Positions 8,955 through 16,532 of a stretch of DNA of 35,102 nt are shown here, piece by piece (the stretch's first letter is position 1; every line of letters starts with the position of its first letter). The translations under genes were made by a program, and so were the position numbers. The stretch spans positions 1 through 35,102 of the forward strand of contig JAPOQZ010000097.1 of NCBI GenBank assembly GCA_026710435.1. Reading direction: 5' to 3'. Below the pieces are notes generated by a model. That model was not told the DNA's origin and did not search any database. It saw only the letters and a program-made list of their open reading frames with translations. The stretch comes from a bacterium. Lineage in GTDB: Bacteria; Actinomycetota; Acidimicrobiia; Spongiisociales; Spongiisociaceae.

Positions 8955-10661
8955 TCATTGTTCTACGCACGTGAGAGCGGGGACGTCAAACGGTGAATGT
9001 GGCAGAGACAGCAGATACCCACCCGCGATCTGGCGAGATAGCGCGATCGCGGCAACGCTGATGGCGGATGCCGCGATGCCCATCGCGTCGGCGCCGGAGC
9101 CATGGAAAGTCGGGACCGAGCAGCCCCGGGCTGGTGTGAGTGGTGGGTGCGCGTCGTGATCCCAGAACGTGCGATGTGCGGTCAGGCTCGGGTCGATGTC
9201 AGCACGTTTGCGCAGGGCCTGGTCAAGATCGGAGGTCGTAGTCGTTGGCGTGCCGTCGGTAACTGTGACAACTCCAAGGGTTGCGGTCTGGTTGTCGGTG
9301 GATGCCTGGACGACCGGCACACGGAGGGTCCCTTGCCTCTGGGCATCGTCAACGGCTGCGTTGACCGCAGTGTTCACACTCGTGTCGATAATGAAGTCGC
9401 AACTGTCGGCGTCCTCCAACAGTCCTGTCTGGGCGTAGCCAGCGACGCCTGCGATCTCGCAGTTGTCGGAGAGGTGTCTGAGCCTGTCAGCGAGAGCCTC
9501 GGCCTTCGGGCGTCCGACGTCGTTCTCGGCGTAGTTCTGCCGGACCAGAAGGCCACGGGTGACGAACCCGGGGTCTCGCAGCATCACGTACCGGGCTCCG
9601 GCCCTTACGAGTAGTTCGGCTATCCAAGAACCCAGGGCTCCGCACCCCCATACAGCAATCTTGGAGCCGGTGTATACCGCCACCGGTCGGTCGATATCAC
9701 GGCGCACAGCGATTTCCGGGCGCTGATCGTCTACGTATGTCCACTCCACTGATGCTTCATCGTTATTCGAAGCCTGAGAGGTAGCGCTCCGCGCTGCGGC
9801 GAGGGCTTTGGTGGCGTCCTGGGCGCGTAGGCGCCATCCGATGAGGTGCCGATCTTCGCTGTTGTCTCTGGCTGGGCCAGGTACTGCGATGATCACATGG
9901 AGGTGCTCATCATCGCCGAGACGGCGGATCAGGCGGCGCAGGGACGTCTGCAGGACTCGTCGCTGACCCCTGTCGAGTTGTTGGCGGACGATCGTCACGA
10001 GGTCTGAGAGATGGTCGCCGCCACCCATTGGCAGGTACTCAGGGAGAACGACAAGCAGGCCGGGAACCAAGCCGGGCTCGGACGGAGCCCCCCACGATGC
10101 GATGTCGACTCGATGATCGGCTCTCGACCGTAGCCCGATACGTCGCACGATGTCCTCATCGGATGGGTTATCCGGTATCGAGAGCGCCGCCACCACTGTG
10201 GGAGCACCCTCGGTGCGATGAAGCACTCCACCGACGGGGTGGTAGAGGGCTGTCGCAGCGTCGAATCGGCCACCGATAGCATCCTCGAACCACTCCCACA
10301 GTCTCAAGAGGAAGCCCTGCATGCCTCGGGTGGGGTCCCACTCGGTGCCCGGGTCGAGGTAGATGCAGAGCCGTCTCCCCTGCAAAACATGGGGGAACCC
10401 GGCCCACCGTAGGTGATCGACTTCCACCTGAGGTGGCATCGTCGGATACTTCGAAGCGATCAGCCCAGTCACGCGCTCGCGTGGCCGTGCCTGTAGTCCT
10501 CCGGCCCTCCGAGCGAAGCCGCTGGTGTCGATCTCGAGGGTTAACACCGCGTACCCTCGCCATTCACCCACATCGACCAGGTCTATCTGGTCTGAGGAGT
10601 CGGTGAATCGCCTTATCTCCTCGACCGCGGACCGTTGCGCCTCGGCTAGATCATGCACCAT
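8955..10661 (-). CDS. cap2: CBASS Cap2, E2-E1 fusion conjugating enzyme
   Basis: A 568-residue fusion of a ubiquitin-E2-like and an E1-like (ThiF) domain. The E2 part shows YPTMPPQVEVDH and the presumed catalytic Cys99 in GRRLCIYLDP, followed by EWDP. The E1 part shows the nucleotide-binding KIAVWGCGALGSW (about 334-346), RQNYAENDVGRPKAEAL and DFIIDTSVN. The E1 cysteine is probably Cys514 in RGCSVPTF. Known Cap2 enzymes attach the C-terminus of the CD-NTase to target molecules and so prime signalling. The open frame extends upstream to 10811, but the ATG at 10661 lies 6 nt past the CD-NTase stop codon and begins the sensible protein (MVHDLAEAQRS). It is the last gene of a three-gene CBASS operon. 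No JAB domain is fused and no cap3 follows. Confidence 0.9.
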   Translation of the reverse strand: MVHDLAEAQRSAVEEIRRFTDSSDQIDLVDVGEWRGYAVLTLEIDTSGFARRAGGLQARPRERVTGLIASKYPTMPPQVEVDHLRWAGFPHVLQGRRLCIYLDPGTEWDPTRGMQGFLLRLWEWFEDAIGGRFDAATALYHPVGGVLHRTEGAPTVVAALSIPDNPSDEDIVRRIGLRSRADHRVDIASWGAPSEPGLVPGLLVVLPEYLPMGGGDHLSDLVTIVRQQLDRGQRRVLQTSLRRLIRRLGDDEHLHVIIAVPGPARDNSEDRHLIGWRLRAQDATKALAAARSATSQASNNDEASVEWTYVDDQRPEIAVRRDIDRPVAVYTGSKIAVWGCGALGSWIAELLVRAGARYVMLRDPGFVTRGLLVRQNYAENDVGRPKAEALADRLRHLSDNCEIAGVAGYAQTGLLEDADSCDFIIDTSVNTAVNAAVDDAQRQGTLRVPVVQASTDNQTATLGVVTVTDGTPTTTTSDLDQALRKRADIDPSLTAHRTFWDHDAHPPLTPARGCSVPTFHGSGADAMGIAASAISVAAIALSRQIAGGYLLSLPHSPFDVPALTCVEQ

Positions 10662-10666
10662 GGACT

Positions 10667-11689
10667 TCAGCCTGCACGGCCCGATCGCGAGGCAATTGAA
10701 GGAGCGACAGCGCCAGCAGTCAGTCCGGATAGCCGGGCGGCGGACGAAGGCCTTGAGGAGTCCGAGCGGCCCGCGGGAGGGTTGAACTTGTCCCCGAACA
10801 GGTCGCGCCACGCCTTAGCCGACTTCGCGGCATCAGGCTCGTCGAAGGCGGCTCGCATCGCTGCTGCAATGCTGTGGATACGGTCTCGAAAGTTGCGATA
10901 CGTAGCATCAGCCCACCGATGATCAAAGTTCGTGCCGTCACCCGCCGGGTTGGACAACGAGGGCTTGTCCGGCCGGGATTGAAGCCACATATCGAGATCC
11001 TCGACAATGTTGACCAATGCAGTTGGGATGTTGGTGTACGCGCTCGGGGTTAGCGCGCTGGCTTTCGTGACCTGCAATCCCAGCACGGTGGTCAAGATGA
11101 CGGACTTGACGCCGTCGAAGCTTCCACGTTCGTTGCGTAGGTACTTCATGAGTCGAACTACGCGCCGGAACTGCCCCGAAGTCAGCTGGTCGCGGCGCTT
11201 CACCCAGTCAGTCAGGCCCTGCGGATTGGTCGATCCGTACTCGGGTTCCCATGTGTTGTCGTCACGGTTGACAATGACCCGGCGACCGTTGGCCAGGGAG
11301 ATCAGGGGAACGATGTCGAGGTGGCAGCCGACTTCGTTCTCCGGGGCGTACTCGAGCCAGACGCAGCGGCACTTGCGGCCGTGCTTCTGCTTGGAGTAGG
11401 TCGAGTGACGGTGTAGAACGTTATAGACCGCGTTGAGATAGTCCTTCGGCTCCCATCCCGCCTGCTCCTTCATGAGCAATAGGAAGTCTGCGTCGAATTC
11501 GCCGCCGGACTTCGGCCGGACGATCGTGCGCTGGGCCCAGGACCCTTGCCGAGACTTACCCGTAACCTCGAGGTCGGCCTTGAGCGCCTTGTAGACGGCC
11601 TCGACGCGCGCTTCAAGCTTTTTGAGCCGCGTTTTGTCGATGTTGACGGTGTCCTTCAAGAACGTCTTGAAATACTCGGCGTGCTGCAT
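10667..11689 (-). CDS. CBASS cyclic-oligonucleotide synthase (CD-NTase)
   Basis: A 340-residue nucleotidyltransferase. It has the CD-NTase signature GSWAQRTIV (Gly49-Ser50), then FDADFLLLM with the metal-binding pair Asp66/Asp68, and a third acidic residue, Asp125, in CHLDIVPLI. On phage infection such enzymes make a cyclic di- or trinucleotide that activates the effector. The clade and the product cannot be read from sequence alone. The protein ends in a flexible Ser/Ala/Arg-rich tail closing with SGRAG; a C-terminal glycine is what a Cap2 partner would conjugate. The start at 11689 lies one base after the Cap5 stop, and the stop lies just before the Cap2 ATG, so the three genes are tightly coupled. 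Confidence 0.9.
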   Translation of the reverse strand: MQHAEYFKTFLKDTVNIDKTRLKKLEARVEAVYKALKADLEVTGKSRQGSWAQRTIVRPKSGGEFDADFLLLMKEQAGWEPKDYLNAVYNVLHRHSTYSKQKHGRKCRCVWLEYAPENEVGCHLDIVPLISLANGRRVIVNRDDNTWEPEYGSTNPQGLTDWVKRRDQLTSGQFRRVVRLMKYLRNERGSFDGVKSVILTTVLGLQVTKASALTPSAYTNIPTALVNIVEDLDMWLQSRPDKPSLSNPAGDGTNFDHRWADATYRNFRDRIHSIAAAMRAAFDEPDAAKSAKAWRDLFGDKFNPPAGRSDSSRPSSAARLSGLTAGAVAPSIASRSGRAG

Positions 11690-11690
11690 G

Positions 11691-12830
11691 TCAATTGACC
11701 TCCATGACTGGTCGGTACTGATCGTTCACGCGGTCGTAAAGGATCAACTTGGGGTGGATCTCACGGTTCGCCACCCGTCCCAATGCGACAAACACCGAAA
11801 GAGGAGCGGCCCCGAGAACGTGTAGGCGGCGGGCTGTCTTACTGTGCTGCTCGATGTCAGCAAAAACGTCACGCAGGGCGCGCTCGGCGGACTTGAGGGC
11901 TGCAGGCGAATCGACAACATCCGGATGAGGAGCGCAATCTGTGGGCGTGATGCGATAGAGCCGGCAGTTCTTGAGAGCTTTCGGGGCCTCGTGCGTGTGG
12001 ACGGCCGCTGACATCGACAGAACGAGCACAACATCACCATCGGGGGTCCCTTCGGTGACGGGCTCTACCGAGAACTGCTGCTCCGTCGGACGGTCCAGCC
12101 AGGACCACGACTCCGACGCACGGTGCCTCTGGTAAATGTCTGCATCGAGCTTGTCCCCCAGGCGCGCGCCGAGATAGACAAGCGAAGGCCAGCGAGCGAG
12201 CGCGAACACGCTCACGTGCCGGAGAGTCCCGTCCTCGACTGCCGGTGCGACTTGGCGGTCGAATACCCGATCAATCGACTCACGGCACGCGTCGTAGTAC
12301 TCGCGGCTGCCGATGTCTGGTGACGGCACGCGCCTCAAGTCGATCTCGATGCCCGTGGCGTCGTAGCTCAACGGGAAACGGGCACAGCGGCCCTGGGCGA
12401 GAACTGCGGAGGCAGCGACCGACCTATCCAAAGCAACGTTGCTGTTGCCGATCGTTCCCTGCATCCGGAGCACCGTTGTGTCCCGGCCGGGAGGCACAGA
12501 GAGGATTTGAGAAATGCGATTCTCATGCCGCTCTTTCGCTTTCTGTAGGCGCTCGACTGTGAATGTGTCGATGTTGGGTGGAGTATCGATTTCGCGATGG
12601 CAAGAGCGGCAGAGCAGCAGCAGGTTTTCGGGGTCGTCCCTCAGATCGATTGGTAGCTCGTGCTCTCCTCTCGGCGATCCGGTGCTCGTGGATCGGCCCA
12701 CGATGTGGGCGCGTTCGCCTAGGTATACGGGCTGCTTGGTAAACGCCGAGGTGAGCAACTCGCCGTAGCACAGCGCGCAGCGACCACCGCTTCGAACAAG
12801 CAGTTGACGGGTTGTGGACTCTGACATCAT
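11691..12830 (-). CDS. cap5: CBASS effector Cap5, HNH endonuclease with SAVED domain
   Basis: A protein of about 379 residues. The N-terminal HNH domain has CALC (Cys18, Cys21), ERAHIVG with His42, and ENLLLLCRSCHRE with Cys74, Cys77 and His78. The C-terminal half is a SAVED sensor, with VVLVLSMSAAVH, LHVLGAAPLSVFVALGRV and KLILYDRVNDQY. In characterised Cap5 proteins the SAVED domain binds the cyclic nucleotide and the HNH domain then degrades DNA, killing the infected cell. The open frame continues upstream to 13052. The upstream part is Pro/Arg/Thr-rich and lacks family features, so the ATG pair at 12830/12827 is taken as the start. It is the first gene of the CBASS operon, one base from the CD-NTase gene. 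Confidence 0.9.
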   Translation of the reverse strand: MMSESTTRQLLVRSGGRCALCYGELLTSAFTKQPVYLGERAHIVGRSTSTGSPRGEHELPIDLRDDPENLLLLCRSCHREIDTPPNIDTFTVERLQKAKERHENRISQILSVPPGRDTTVLRMQGTIGNSNVALDRSVAASAVLAQGRCARFPLSYDATGIEIDLRRVPSPDIGSREYYDACRESIDRVFDRQVAPAVEDGTLRHVSVFALARWPSLVYLGARLGDKLDADIYQRHRASESWSWLDRPTEQQFSVEPVTEGTPDGDVVLVLSMSAAVHTHEAPKALKNCRLYRITPTDCAPHPDVVDSPAALKSAERALRDVFADIEQHSKTARRLHVLGAAPLSVFVALGRVANREIHPKLILYDRVNDQYRPVMEVN

Positions 12831-12948
12831 GCTTGCTCTATTCTGCTTAGGGCGTGTAACACCAAGCGCCACCCCCACGCTGACGAGCGTGTACGACACC
12901 CGCGGAACGGTTCCCACCGCGTGTGCCCCCGTGCAGGGCGGGCCATCT

Positions 12949-13218
12949 TCAGTGCCGCCTGTCCTTGGGCGGATGAGGGTCATTGCCGGGCGGAACGGTG
13001 TCGCTGTCGCGAATCGTGCCGTCAGGTCGATGGATGACCACCTCCCCGCCACCTAGGTTGCCCACGATCTCCTTGGCTCGCTGTTCGGCCTCAGCCTGGG
13101 TGAGCGTGTGTGCCGACGAGCGTTGGGCGTTGGGTGCCTTGACATCCCACCCTCCATCGGGGTTGGGCACTACATGACGGTTGCTTTGCTTACTCAATTG
13201 GTGAACCTCCCGGTTCAT
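12949..13218 (-). CDS. DUF2188 domain protein
   Basis: An 89-residue protein with RHVVPNPDGGWDVKAPNA, SAHTLTQAEAEQRAKEI and GGGEVVIHRPDGTIRDSDTV, a good match to small DUF2188 proteins. These usually have about 70 residues, and their function is unknown. A short Asp/Pro-rich tail closes the protein. It lies 118 bp upstream of cap5 on the same strand and may share the promoter region at 13219-13534 with the CBASS operon. No catalytic motif is visible. The family call is fairly sure; any link to CBASS is inference. Confidence 0.75.
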   Translation of the reverse strand: MNREVHQLSKQSNRHVVPNPDGGWDVKAPNAQRSSAHTLTQAEAEQRAKEIVGNLGGGEVVIHRPDGTIRDSDTVPPGNDPHPPKDRRH

Positions 13219-13534
13219 GGTCGCTATTTGTCAACCGGTACTTATGCTTGCTTCTGCATCTCACCCCACTAGAGCGGCACGAGTCCATCTCCGCCCGGGC
13301 ACCGCAGCCAGGAGATCCGCTCGTACTGCCCACGGTGGCGTTACACTGCTCGTTGATGAGTGTTCGGTACCTGGAGATGCGGAGTCCACCCTGCGAGGTG
13401 GGCAACGCTTTGGTTGGTCAGAATGCTATGGCCTGACGGTCACCGCCTTAAGTTCTGGCTACTTATTTCCGGCGTTGCTTAACTTTAGCACATGATATCC
13501 CGAGAGGAGGCGACCTGCTCGGTGGCAGCCGTTC
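13219..13534. other. Divergent intergenic region upstream of the DUF2188/CBASS genes
   Basis: These 316 bp lie between the minus-strand DUF2188 gene and the plus-strand XRE-ImmA/IrrE gene. Promoters and operators for both should be here. A GAGAGGAGG run at 13502-13510 is too far from the first ATG (13535) to be its normal ribosome site. No gene or clear repeat was seen. Confidence 0.45.
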
Positions 13535-14776
13535 ATGAACCTCTCAGCCGTCTCAAATCGCGTGTCCCCAAGCTGGGGACTGGCACCCCGGTCACCTATG
13601 TGTCCGATGATGAGTCACAAGCAGCGTCGTCATGAACGCCAGTTGACCGTGCCACCCGAGATGGAGATCGAAGGCGTGGAGACGGCGGCTCGTCGCGTGG
13701 CACCCGTGTTCTCGGGGCCGCGGCTGGTGGCCTTGCGCGAACTCCGCGGCATGACCCAAGCATCTGTAGCTAACGCGGCTGGCATCACCGCCTCAGCGTT
13801 GAGCCAAGCCGAACGGGGTCAAACGGCGCTCTCAGCTCCCAACATTGTGAAGGTCGCCCAGTTCTTCGAAGTAACTCCCGATACTTTTGCCGAACGCCGT
13901 GAGCCAGACCTCGAGATGAAACCACAGTTCCGTCACCTACGGCGTACCTCCGTTCGCGAGCAGCGGAAGGCAGAACGGTTCGTCATGGCGACGGCGCGGG
14001 TAGCGAGCATCCTTCGCGACCGGGTCGAGTTTCCAGCGCCGTTCATGTTCACGCGCCGTGTCAGACCAGAGCAGAGCATCGAAGATGTAGCGGAGGAGGT
14101 TGAGCTGGCTGCTGAGTTGACGAGATCGGAACTCGGTCTTCCAAGGAGCACACCTATCGGTTCCCATCTTCTCGGCCAGCTCGAAGCAGGAGGAGTCACC
14201 GTCGTGCGGGATTCGGAGACCGACCGGGACATAGATGCCTATTCCGCAGTTGTCGGCCAACTGCCCGTCATCGTCTTGGACGGAGGCGAAGGATCGGTCT
14301 GGGATCGTGACAACTTCAACTTGGCCCACGAACTAGGACACCTCGTCATGCACCGAGGCATCCACCACACTCCCGGCACACGCACCGTCGAAGCGCAGGC
14401 GCACAGGTTCGCTAGCGCGTTTCTTGCACCGGCTCAGCCCTTGCTAGACCGGTTGCCTCGCCGTCTCGACTGGGGTCGCTACCTCGAACTGAAGCGCGAG
14501 TGGGGAATGTCGATGGCAGCTCTCGTCCGACGGGCCAAGGACCTCGACGTCATCAACAAAGCGCTATATACGCGAGCAATGAAGCAGCAGAGCGCGTACG
14601 GCTGGCGGAAGGTCGAGCCCGGCTCAGACGACCGGCCCCTTCCAGTACCCCGCAATATCTACCACGCCATGTCCCAAGCCGGAATCTCAGAGTCGTATCT
14701 CGCGAAACAGGCGCACCTCCCCGCAGACGTCATACAGAGAATCGTGGGGAAGCAGAAGCCGTCACTAATCTACTGA
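13535..14776 (+). CDS. XRE-family HTH fused to ImmA/IrrE (M78) metallopeptidase
   Basis: A protein of up to 413 residues. An XRE helix-turn-helix lies at about residues 63-115 (VALRELRGMTQASVANAAG, ITASALSQAERGQ). It is followed by a linker and a zinc-peptidase domain with NFNLAHELGHLVMHR (HExxH, about residue 265) and the downstream EAQAHRFASAFLAP helix that supplies the third ligand. Such fusions act as repressors or as peptidases that cleave repressors. The first ATG is weakly supported; ATGs at 13607, 13610 or 13661 would also keep the HTH whole. The gene is transcribed away from the CBASS operon and could be its regulator, by analogy with the separate CapH (HTH) and CapP (M78 peptidase) pair. 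That role is inferred. Confidence 0.85.
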   Translation: MNLSAVSNRVSPSWGLAPRSPMCPMMSHKQRRHERQLTVPPEMEIEGVETAARRVAPVFSGPRLVALRELRGMTQASVANAAGITASALSQAERGQTALSAPNIVKVAQFFEVTPDTFAERREPDLEMKPQFRHLRRTSVREQRKAERFVMATARVASILRDRVEFPAPFMFTRRVRPEQSIEDVAEEVELAAELTRSELGLPRSTPIGSHLLGQLEAGGVTVVRDSETDRDIDAYSAVVGQLPVIVLDGGEGSVWDRDNFNLAHELGHLVMHRGIHHTPGTRTVEAQAHRFASAFLAPAQPLLDRLPRRLDWGRYLELKREWGMSMAALVRRAKDLDVINKALYTRAMKQQSAYGWRKVEPGSDDRPLPVPRNIYHAMSQAGISESYLAKQAHLPADVIQRIVGKQKPSLIY

Positions 14777-15428
14777 ACCACTCTCGGAGCGAACAAAGAC
14801 ACTCATCTGGTCGGGCTAGCGGCCTGCGGTGGGGCGATCGGGGCAAGAAGTAGACCAGTCTGTGGTAGCTGCACATCACCGTTAAGGTCGTCGCCCTCAG
14901 GATGATCCGGGGTTGGGTCTGCCGGTTGCGCAGGTGAGTGTCGTTCGGTGTTGAATAACTCTTAGTATGAAATCCTATCTCGATTCCGAGAGAAAGTGCT
15001 TGAGGATCTGGGTCCGAGCTGAGTAGTACGGCCCCGCGCAGATGCGCCAGGACCCCCGCGCGACGAGACAGCTCGACACCTCGGGGGCGGCCATCTAGAG
15101 GCCCAGTTATAGCGCGTGCCGGGCCGAACGGGGCCGGTAGCATCCAATCGGCGGACTCCAGCAACTCGGAGTCGACCTCGACGGTATCGGACCTGACCGC
15201 TCGGCTGCTTTGGCCAGAGCGGTAGCCTGATCCAGCTTGAGCCGCACTTCGGCGCACGTCTCCTTAACTTTGGAGATGTCGGACAGGTCGTGGGCTGCCT
15301 TCGCGTTTCGTTTTCGGGCTCCCGACGTGAAAACCCGCTCGCCGTACCTCCCCGCGTCGCTGGGAGAACGGCTGGTGTTCACCGCGCATGGTGTCCGCGG
15401 TGTTCGACCGCACCGCCCCGGTCTGTCG
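14777..15428. other. Region without a confident gene, possibly decayed coding sequence
   Basis: About 650 bp. On the minus strand, fragments such as KAAHDLSDISKVKETCAEVR (near 15240-15300) and, in another frame, VEVDSELLESADWMLPAP (near 15120-15180) look protein-like but are broken by frame changes and stops. They may be the remains of a gene that once followed the small ORF at 15429-15584. No family was recognised. Confidence 0.35.
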
Positions 15429-15584
15429 CTATTGGCGTTCCGAAGCGTCGGGGGGTTCCCTCCTAAGAACTTCCATAAACGACGGGGACGGAGGTGGGGG
15501 CTCCTCGAGTATGATTTCCACATTGGAGGGCGGGGGCGTAGGTGGCTCGGGGGGCGACGCTGGGGTCTCGTCAGATGATGGCAT
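15429..15584 (-). CDS. Small proline-rich hypothetical protein
   Basis: A 51-codon ORF starting ATG at 15584, 14 bp inside the end of the upstream membrane-protein gene, and ending at a TAG at 15429-15431. The product is acidic and rich in Pro/Glu (MPSSDETPASPPEPPTPPP, NVEIILEEPPPPSPSFMEV). The overlap suggests translational coupling. The protein may be the N-terminal stub of a longer decayed protein, since protein-like fragments continue downstream in other frames. No family was recognised. Confidence 0.4.
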   Translation of the reverse strand: MPSSDETPASPPEPPTPPPSNVEIILEEPPPPSPSFMEVLRREPPDASERQ

Positions 15585-16032
15585 CAAGCACCGCCATACC
15601 AGTGCCGGCGAGCACGACAGGAGCTAACCCGACCGACCACTTGTAGAACATGTTACGAACCTGGAGCGTCGTGCTGAACTCCGCATAGGCGGTGTCTAGG
15701 TTGCCCGCGAGACTCTTGTGCACCCATGCAGGTGTTCTTTTCGGGTGTTGTGGTTCGATGAGGTTCTTGAGGATATTGTCGGGACCAAGAGCCATCTTCG
15801 TCTTGACGGGCCAAGCAACAACCGCTGTCGACACTGCCACAGCCAGTGCGCTCGCCGCGAATACAGCGCCCCCCACACTTCCGAGACATCCCAGTTCGCT
15901 TGCTATGTCTCGAACCAAGAACGTTGAGGCCGCGATTCCAGCTGCTACCAACGTGACGGAGAGCAGCGCAACCGCTCGCGTGCGTTGAGCGCCAGTGTTC
16001 GGATGGTGTGCTCGCACAACTGCCATCCGCAC
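15571..16032 (-). CDS. Small integral membrane protein of unknown function
   Basis: A 153-residue protein. Hydrophobic stretches lie at about residues 20-40 (AVALLSVTLVAAGIAASTF), 50-73 (GSVGGAVFAASALAVAVSTA) and 132-152 (WSVGLAPVVLAGTGMAVLDA), giving about three membrane segments. A basic soluble loop of about 55 residues lies between the second and third. GTG at 16032 or ATG at 16026 can start it. Small proteins of this layout occur as membrane-damaging effectors or as partners in nucleotide-signalling defence systems, but no diagnostic motif links this one to a named family. It overlaps the proline-rich ORF by 14 bp. Confidence 0.5.
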   Translation of the reverse strand: MRMAVVRAHHPNTGAQRTRAVALLSVTLVAAGIAASTFLVRDIASELGCLGSVGGAVFAASALAVAVSTAVVAWPVKTKMALGPDNILKNLIEPQHPKRTPAWVHKSLAGNLDTAYAEFSTTLQVRNMFYKWSVGLAPVVLAGTGMAVLDAII

Positions 16033-16051
16033 TCGTACGCGAGTTTGGAAG

Positions 16052-16218
16052 CTAGGGCGTGTTCACACAAGCCCCCAAGCATCTGGTACTTGTTGGTTAA
16101 TGAACTATAAGGTCCGATATAGTCAACATTTCAAGCCATCCGCTCGCCTATCAATAACGAAACCCAATAGTAACCAATGCTAGCGGATACCTATCCGGAT
16201 AGCGTGAACAGGCCCTAG
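16052..16218. mobile_element. MITE-like element with 15-bp terminal inverted repeats
   Basis: CTAGGGCGTGTTCAC at 16052-16066 faces GTGAACAGGCCCTAG at 16204-16218. The arms are complementary at 14 of 15 positions. The 137-bp interior is visibly more AT-rich than its surroundings and has no ORF. The palindromic CTAG at both outer ends could be a 4-bp target duplication, in which case the true ends are GGCGTGTTCAC and GGCCTGTTCAC, similar to some IS5-family termini. It lies just upstream of the membrane-protein gene and could carry or disrupt that gene's promoter. Confidence 0.65.
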
Positions 16219-16532
16219 TTCGTCCGACCGGAGCTGTTGTTCGCGTACCAAGTCGCTCCGCCTGGGATCTGGAGGGTCAGCAGTCTCTTTCCGATCACCA
16301 GACGGTGGGGCGTGGCACACTTTATTCCTCCGTGACTCTCCGCTTGTGGATCAGAGCGGCCGCGTAGACGAGTGTATCGCCGTCGTTGGTCTTGTGGTGT
16401 ACGTCGGTTCCGCGTACATTCTGGGTGTAGCTACGAGGACCAAGGGGTGGTCGTACCAGGTCGGGTATGCCGTTCATTTTGAGTGATGTGGTGACGATGG
16501 GTTTCCGTCGGCGCCTCTTGTCGAGTTCCCTG

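Noticed and set aside
8944..8957. TGATC-TTTT-GATCA palindrome at the end of cap2
   Set aside because: The stem is only 5 bp, AT-rich, and includes the stop codon; too weak to call a terminator.
10662..10811. Upstream extension of Cap2 to 10811
   Set aside because: It would overlap the CD-NTase gene by 145 bp and has no E2-like sequence; the ATG at 10661 fits the operon.
12831..13052. N-terminal extension of Cap5 to 13052
   Set aside because: The added residues are low-complexity and would overlap the end of the DUF2188 gene; the HNH domain begins right after the ATG at 12830.
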